Source: JAZQNF01 sp045641505 (GTDB lineage: Bacteria > Bacillota > Clostridia > Lachnospirales > Bianqueaceae). From it: 7,737 nucleotides of DNA. The notes under the pieces were generated by a model. It saw nothing but the letters and a program-made list of their open reading frames with translations, ran no database searches and was not told the origin of the DNA. This document shows, piece after piece, positions 5,944 to 7,737 of the stretch. The stretch spans positions 1 through 7,737 of the forward strand of contig JAZUHB010000050.1 of assembly GCA_045641505.1 (NCBI GenBank). The letters run 5' to 3'. The position numbers were made by a program, and so were the translations under genes. Positions within the stretch are counted from its first letter, which is position 1. Every line of letters starts with the position of its first letter.

Positions 5944-7026
5944 TTATCTCAGCTCCTTCTCCAGAAGCACGGCGAAGTCGTGGACGTTCGCGACGATGCC
6001 GCGGGAGGTCAGGCTGCCGCGGTCGGAGAGCTTGTTGATCACGAACTCGGACACGTCGACGCAGTAGAAGTAGATCTGGCGGACCGTCCCGTCCGGGAGG
6101 ACCCGGAAGGAGGGCGTCGTGTTGCCCACGGCGATCGTGTGGAGCATCGTTGCCAGGCAGATGACGGTCGTGGCGGTGCGAAGCTCCGCGCGCATCGCGT
6201 CCTGGGCGTCGTAGACGTTGCCGTAGACCTCGGGCAGCGGACCGTCGTCGCGGATCGAGCCGCAGAGGACGCAGGGCACGCCCGCTTCCGCGCAGCTCGC
6301 GACGATGCCGTCCGAGATGCCCTCGCGCTCGAGGAAGGCAGGGATGCCGCCGTCGAGCTTGACGCGGTTGATCGTGTCGAGATGGTTGTAGTGGCCGTTC
6401 GGCATGGAGCGGCGGGTGTAGAGGTCCTGGCCGAGGGCGGTGCCGAGGTAGCTGCCCTCCAGGTCGTGGGTCGCCAGGGCGTTGCCGGCGAGGACCGCGT
6501 GGGCGTAGCCGCGGCGGATCAGGGCGGCCATCGCGTCGCGCGCGGCGGCGTCGAAGCAGAAGGCCGGGCCGAGGACCCAGACGATCTTGCCGTGCTCCTT
6601 TTCGTAGCGGAGGAGCTCCGCGAGCTCGTCGTAATCGCGCGCGAAGGCGGTCTCGCGGGTGCGGTTGCCGCGGAAGCTGAAGGCCATCTCCTCGGGCGCG
6701 GCCGTCGGGAAGCCGTCCGTGTGGACGAAGATGCCGTCCGAGCCGTCCTCCGTGCGGCCGATGATGACCGCCTCGCCCTGCTTCAGGCGGCGGAACTCCT
6801 TCACGAGGATCCGGCCGTCCTCGAGGACGGGCACGCAGTCCATGCGGCTTTCCTCGGCCAGAAGCCAGGTCCCGCCGACCTTGAAGTACTCGGGGAAGAT
6901 GCTCGTGGCGTGGAAGCCCTCGGGCGCGACGGCGTCCTTCGGGGCGGGCGCGGTGCGGATCTCGGGCGCGTCGGTGAAGCGCTTTTCGGTGAAATCGGGC
7001 GCGGTGTAGGGCAAAAGTGAGAACAT
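5944..7026 (-). CDS. TIGR00300 / ornithine cyclodeaminase-like (LOR/SDH-related) protein, N-terminally short
   Basis: The 360 residues match what I know of the TIGR00300 family, which includes archaeal MMP1218-type and AgrE C-terminal ornithine cyclodeaminases. Those use bound NAD to turn ornithine into proline and ammonia. Visible motifs are APEGFHAT 34-41, RMD 61-63, GPA 153-155, AGNALATHD 180-188, GHYNH 211-215, GSIRDDGPLPE 256-266, MLHTIAVGN 294-302, CVDV 322-325 and DRGS 335-338. Family members I recall carry roughly 80 to 100 more N-terminal residues (the LOR/SDH conserved domain); here the recognisable part begins near residue 25. No upstream in-frame coding supplies that domain. The start has GGAGG 6 nt upstream. 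The protein is cytosolic, with its own promoter and terminator. Ornithine as the substrate is inferred from the family, not shown. Confidence 0.85.
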   Translation of the reverse strand: MFSLLPYTAPDFTEKRFTDAPEIRTAPAPKDAVAPEGFHATSIFPEYFKVGGTWLLAEESRMDCVPVLEDGRILVKEFRRLKQGEAVIIGRTEDGSDGIFVHTDGFPTAAPEEMAFSFRGNRTRETAFARDYDELAELLRYEKEHGKIVWVLGPAFCFDAAARDAMAALIRRGYAHAVLAGNALATHDLEGSYLGTALGQDLYTRRSMPNGHYNHLDTINRVKLDGGIPAFLEREGISDGIVASCAEAGVPCVLCGSIRDDGPLPEVYGNVYDAQDAMRAELRTATTVICLATMLHTIAVGNTTPSFRVLPDGTVRQIYFYCVDVSEFVINKLSDRGSLTSRGIVANVHDFAVLLEKELR

Positions 7027-7087
7027 GGGAGGCCTCCGGCTTTCTCGGCAGGGACGGACCGCCGGCCCCGCCTGAACTTTTGCCTCC

Positions 7088-7116
7088 ATTATACTCGCAC
7101 CGGCGCAACGCCGCAA
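7088..7116 (-). promoter_or_regulatory. Promoter of the TIGR00300-like gene
   Basis: On the minus strand TTGCGG (7116-7111), a 17-bp spacer and a perfect TATAAT (7093-7088) precede the gene by about 55 nt of leader. A second TTGCGG lies 22 bp further upstream (7138-7133), created by the tandem duplication at 7097-7140. Confidence 0.85.
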
Positions 7117-7140
7117 GAGCACCGGCGCAACGCCGCAAGA
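7097..7140. repeat. Perfect 22-bp tandem duplication in the divergent promoter region
   Basis: Two identical 22-nt copies (7097-7118 and 7119-7140) read GCACCGGCGCAACGCC followed by GCAAGA. Each contains CCGCAA, the complement of the -35 hexamer used by the minus-strand promoter. The proximal copy supplies the correctly spaced -35; the distal copy duplicates it two helical turns away. Confidence 0.9.
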
Positions 7141-7179
7141 CGCCGGGCCGCCGCAAGCCCGCCTTCACCCCGCCGCCCC

Positions 7180-7208
7180 TTGTCATTCCCGCGCGAAAAA
7201 GGTACAAT
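7180..7208 (+). promoter_or_regulatory. Promoter of the DUF2804-family gene
   Basis: TTGTCA (7180-7185), a 17-bp spacer and TACAAT (7203-7208) each match the sigma-70 consensus at 5 of 6 positions. The start would be near 7215, leaving a short leader of about 22 nt that carries the ribosome binding site AAGGA at 7224-7228. Confidence 0.85.
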
Positions 7209-7236
7209 GAAGAAAAAACCGGAAAGGACGACCGCC

Positions 7237-7737
7237 ATGGAACGCACATACCGCAGCTACCGGGACTGGGACGCGCCCAGTCTCCAGACGGAATACACCG
7301 AAGAGACCCCCCTGCTCGGTGACGGCGGGACACTTCTCGCCCGCGGCTGGGCCCGCCGGAACGTCTTCGGCTACGACCGGGACAAGGTCCGCGCGAAGGC
7401 GCACCGCAAGGAATGGGACTTCTACCAGATCTCCGACGGCCGGCACGTGCTGCAGCTCGTCTTCGCGAACATCACGCTCGGCGGCTACGTCTCCGCCACG
7501 CTGCTGGACCTCGCGGCGCGCAAGGTGCTCGCGACGAGCGCCTCCTATTTCGTCGGTCAGTCGAAGAAATACGCGCTGCCGCCGAAGGGCGACGTGCCGA
7601 ACCGCGTGCAGGGCCGCGTCGGGAAGGCCGTCTTCGACTTCGACACGCGCGAGCGCGAAAAGACGCTCTTCTACCAGAACGGCGGCTTCTCCTGCGATCT
7701 CCGCGTCGAGCTGCTCGAGGGCGGCGAGAACATCACC
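7237..7737 (+). CDS. DUF2804-family protein, 3' end outside the window
   Basis: The frame is open from the ATG at 7237 through all 167 codons to the window end, so the gene is partial at its C-terminus. AAGGA lies 8 nt before the ATG, behind a clear promoter. The peptide begins MERTYRSYRDWD and shows a LLGDGGTLLARGWARRNVFGYDR stretch (about 23-45) followed by KEWDFYQISDG (about 53-63). I recognise this as the start of the DUF2804 family, whose function is unknown to me. It then has alternating strand-like segments (VLQLVFANITLGGYVSATLLD). There is no signal peptide or membrane segment in the visible part. It is divergent from the TIGR00300-like gene, with 210 bp between the starts, but nothing shows that the two proteins work together. 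Confidence 0.82.
   Translation, partial: MERTYRSYRDWDAPSLQTEYTEETPLLGDGGTLLARGWARRNVFGYDRDKVRAKAHRKEWDFYQISDGRHVLQLVFANITLGGYVSATLLDLAARKVLATSASYFVGQSKKYALPPKGDVPNRVQGRVGKAVFDFDTREREKTLFYQNGGFSCDLRVELLEGGENIT

Noticed and set aside
7027..7122. Longer start (7122 or 7089) for the TIGR00300-like gene
   Set aside because: These codons overlap the -35/-10 promoter elements and lack a ribosome binding site. The ATG at 7026 has GGAGG 6 nt upstream.
5759..7333. 524-codon minus-strand frame over the TIGR00300-like gene
   Set aside because: It is a different frame of the same DNA, rich in Arg/Pro/Gly, and runs through both promoters and the terminator.

Overview
The window looks like a piece of a high-GC bacterial chromosome, most likely Gram-positive and Clostridia-like (Bacillota). 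The reasons are the strong AGGAGG/GGAGG ribosome binding sites, a lipoprotein-type solute-binding protein, clean sigma-70 type promoters and intrinsic terminators. This placement is an inference, because no taxonomic marker gene is present.

Layout: 1-686 is a non-coding repeat region. 687-5176 is a three-gene minus-strand operon for an ABC importer, in the order lipoprotein binding protein (3881-5176), fused double permease (1967-3796), ATPase (687-1964). It has a promoter at 5270-5298, an intercistronic hairpin at 3814-3843 and a terminator at 639-662. 5177-5943 is a second repeat region. 5944-7026 (minus) encodes a TIGR00300 / ornithine-cyclodeaminase-like protein. It is transcribed divergently from a DUF2804-family gene that starts at 7237 (plus) and runs off the window. 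The two divergent promoters are easily read (TTGCGG-N17-TATAAT minus; TTGTCA-N17-TACAAT plus).

The genes are ordinary metabolic and transport genes. The binding protein would deliver an unknown solute to the double permease, which the ATPase energises. The substrate cannot be named: the permease architecture resembles Fe3+/polyamine-type importers, while the ATPase tail looks more like the MalK/UgpC type.

The unusual content is in the non-coding DNA. Two copies of an AT-richer element, each exactly 350 bp between 17-bp inverted ends (97-446 and 5435-5784), align without a single gap at about 76% identity by hand count. They lie in the same orientation on either side of the importer operon. 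Each is a large imperfect palindrome built from hairpins of a TTACG(A/T)CAAAT module around a conserved centre. Each is bordered on its left by GC-rich short direct repeats, and each lies downstream of a minus-strand gene. The region between copy A and the operon end also holds six tandem ~21-bp units that repeat the 3' arm and T-run of the operon terminator. I could not assign this element to a known repeat family.
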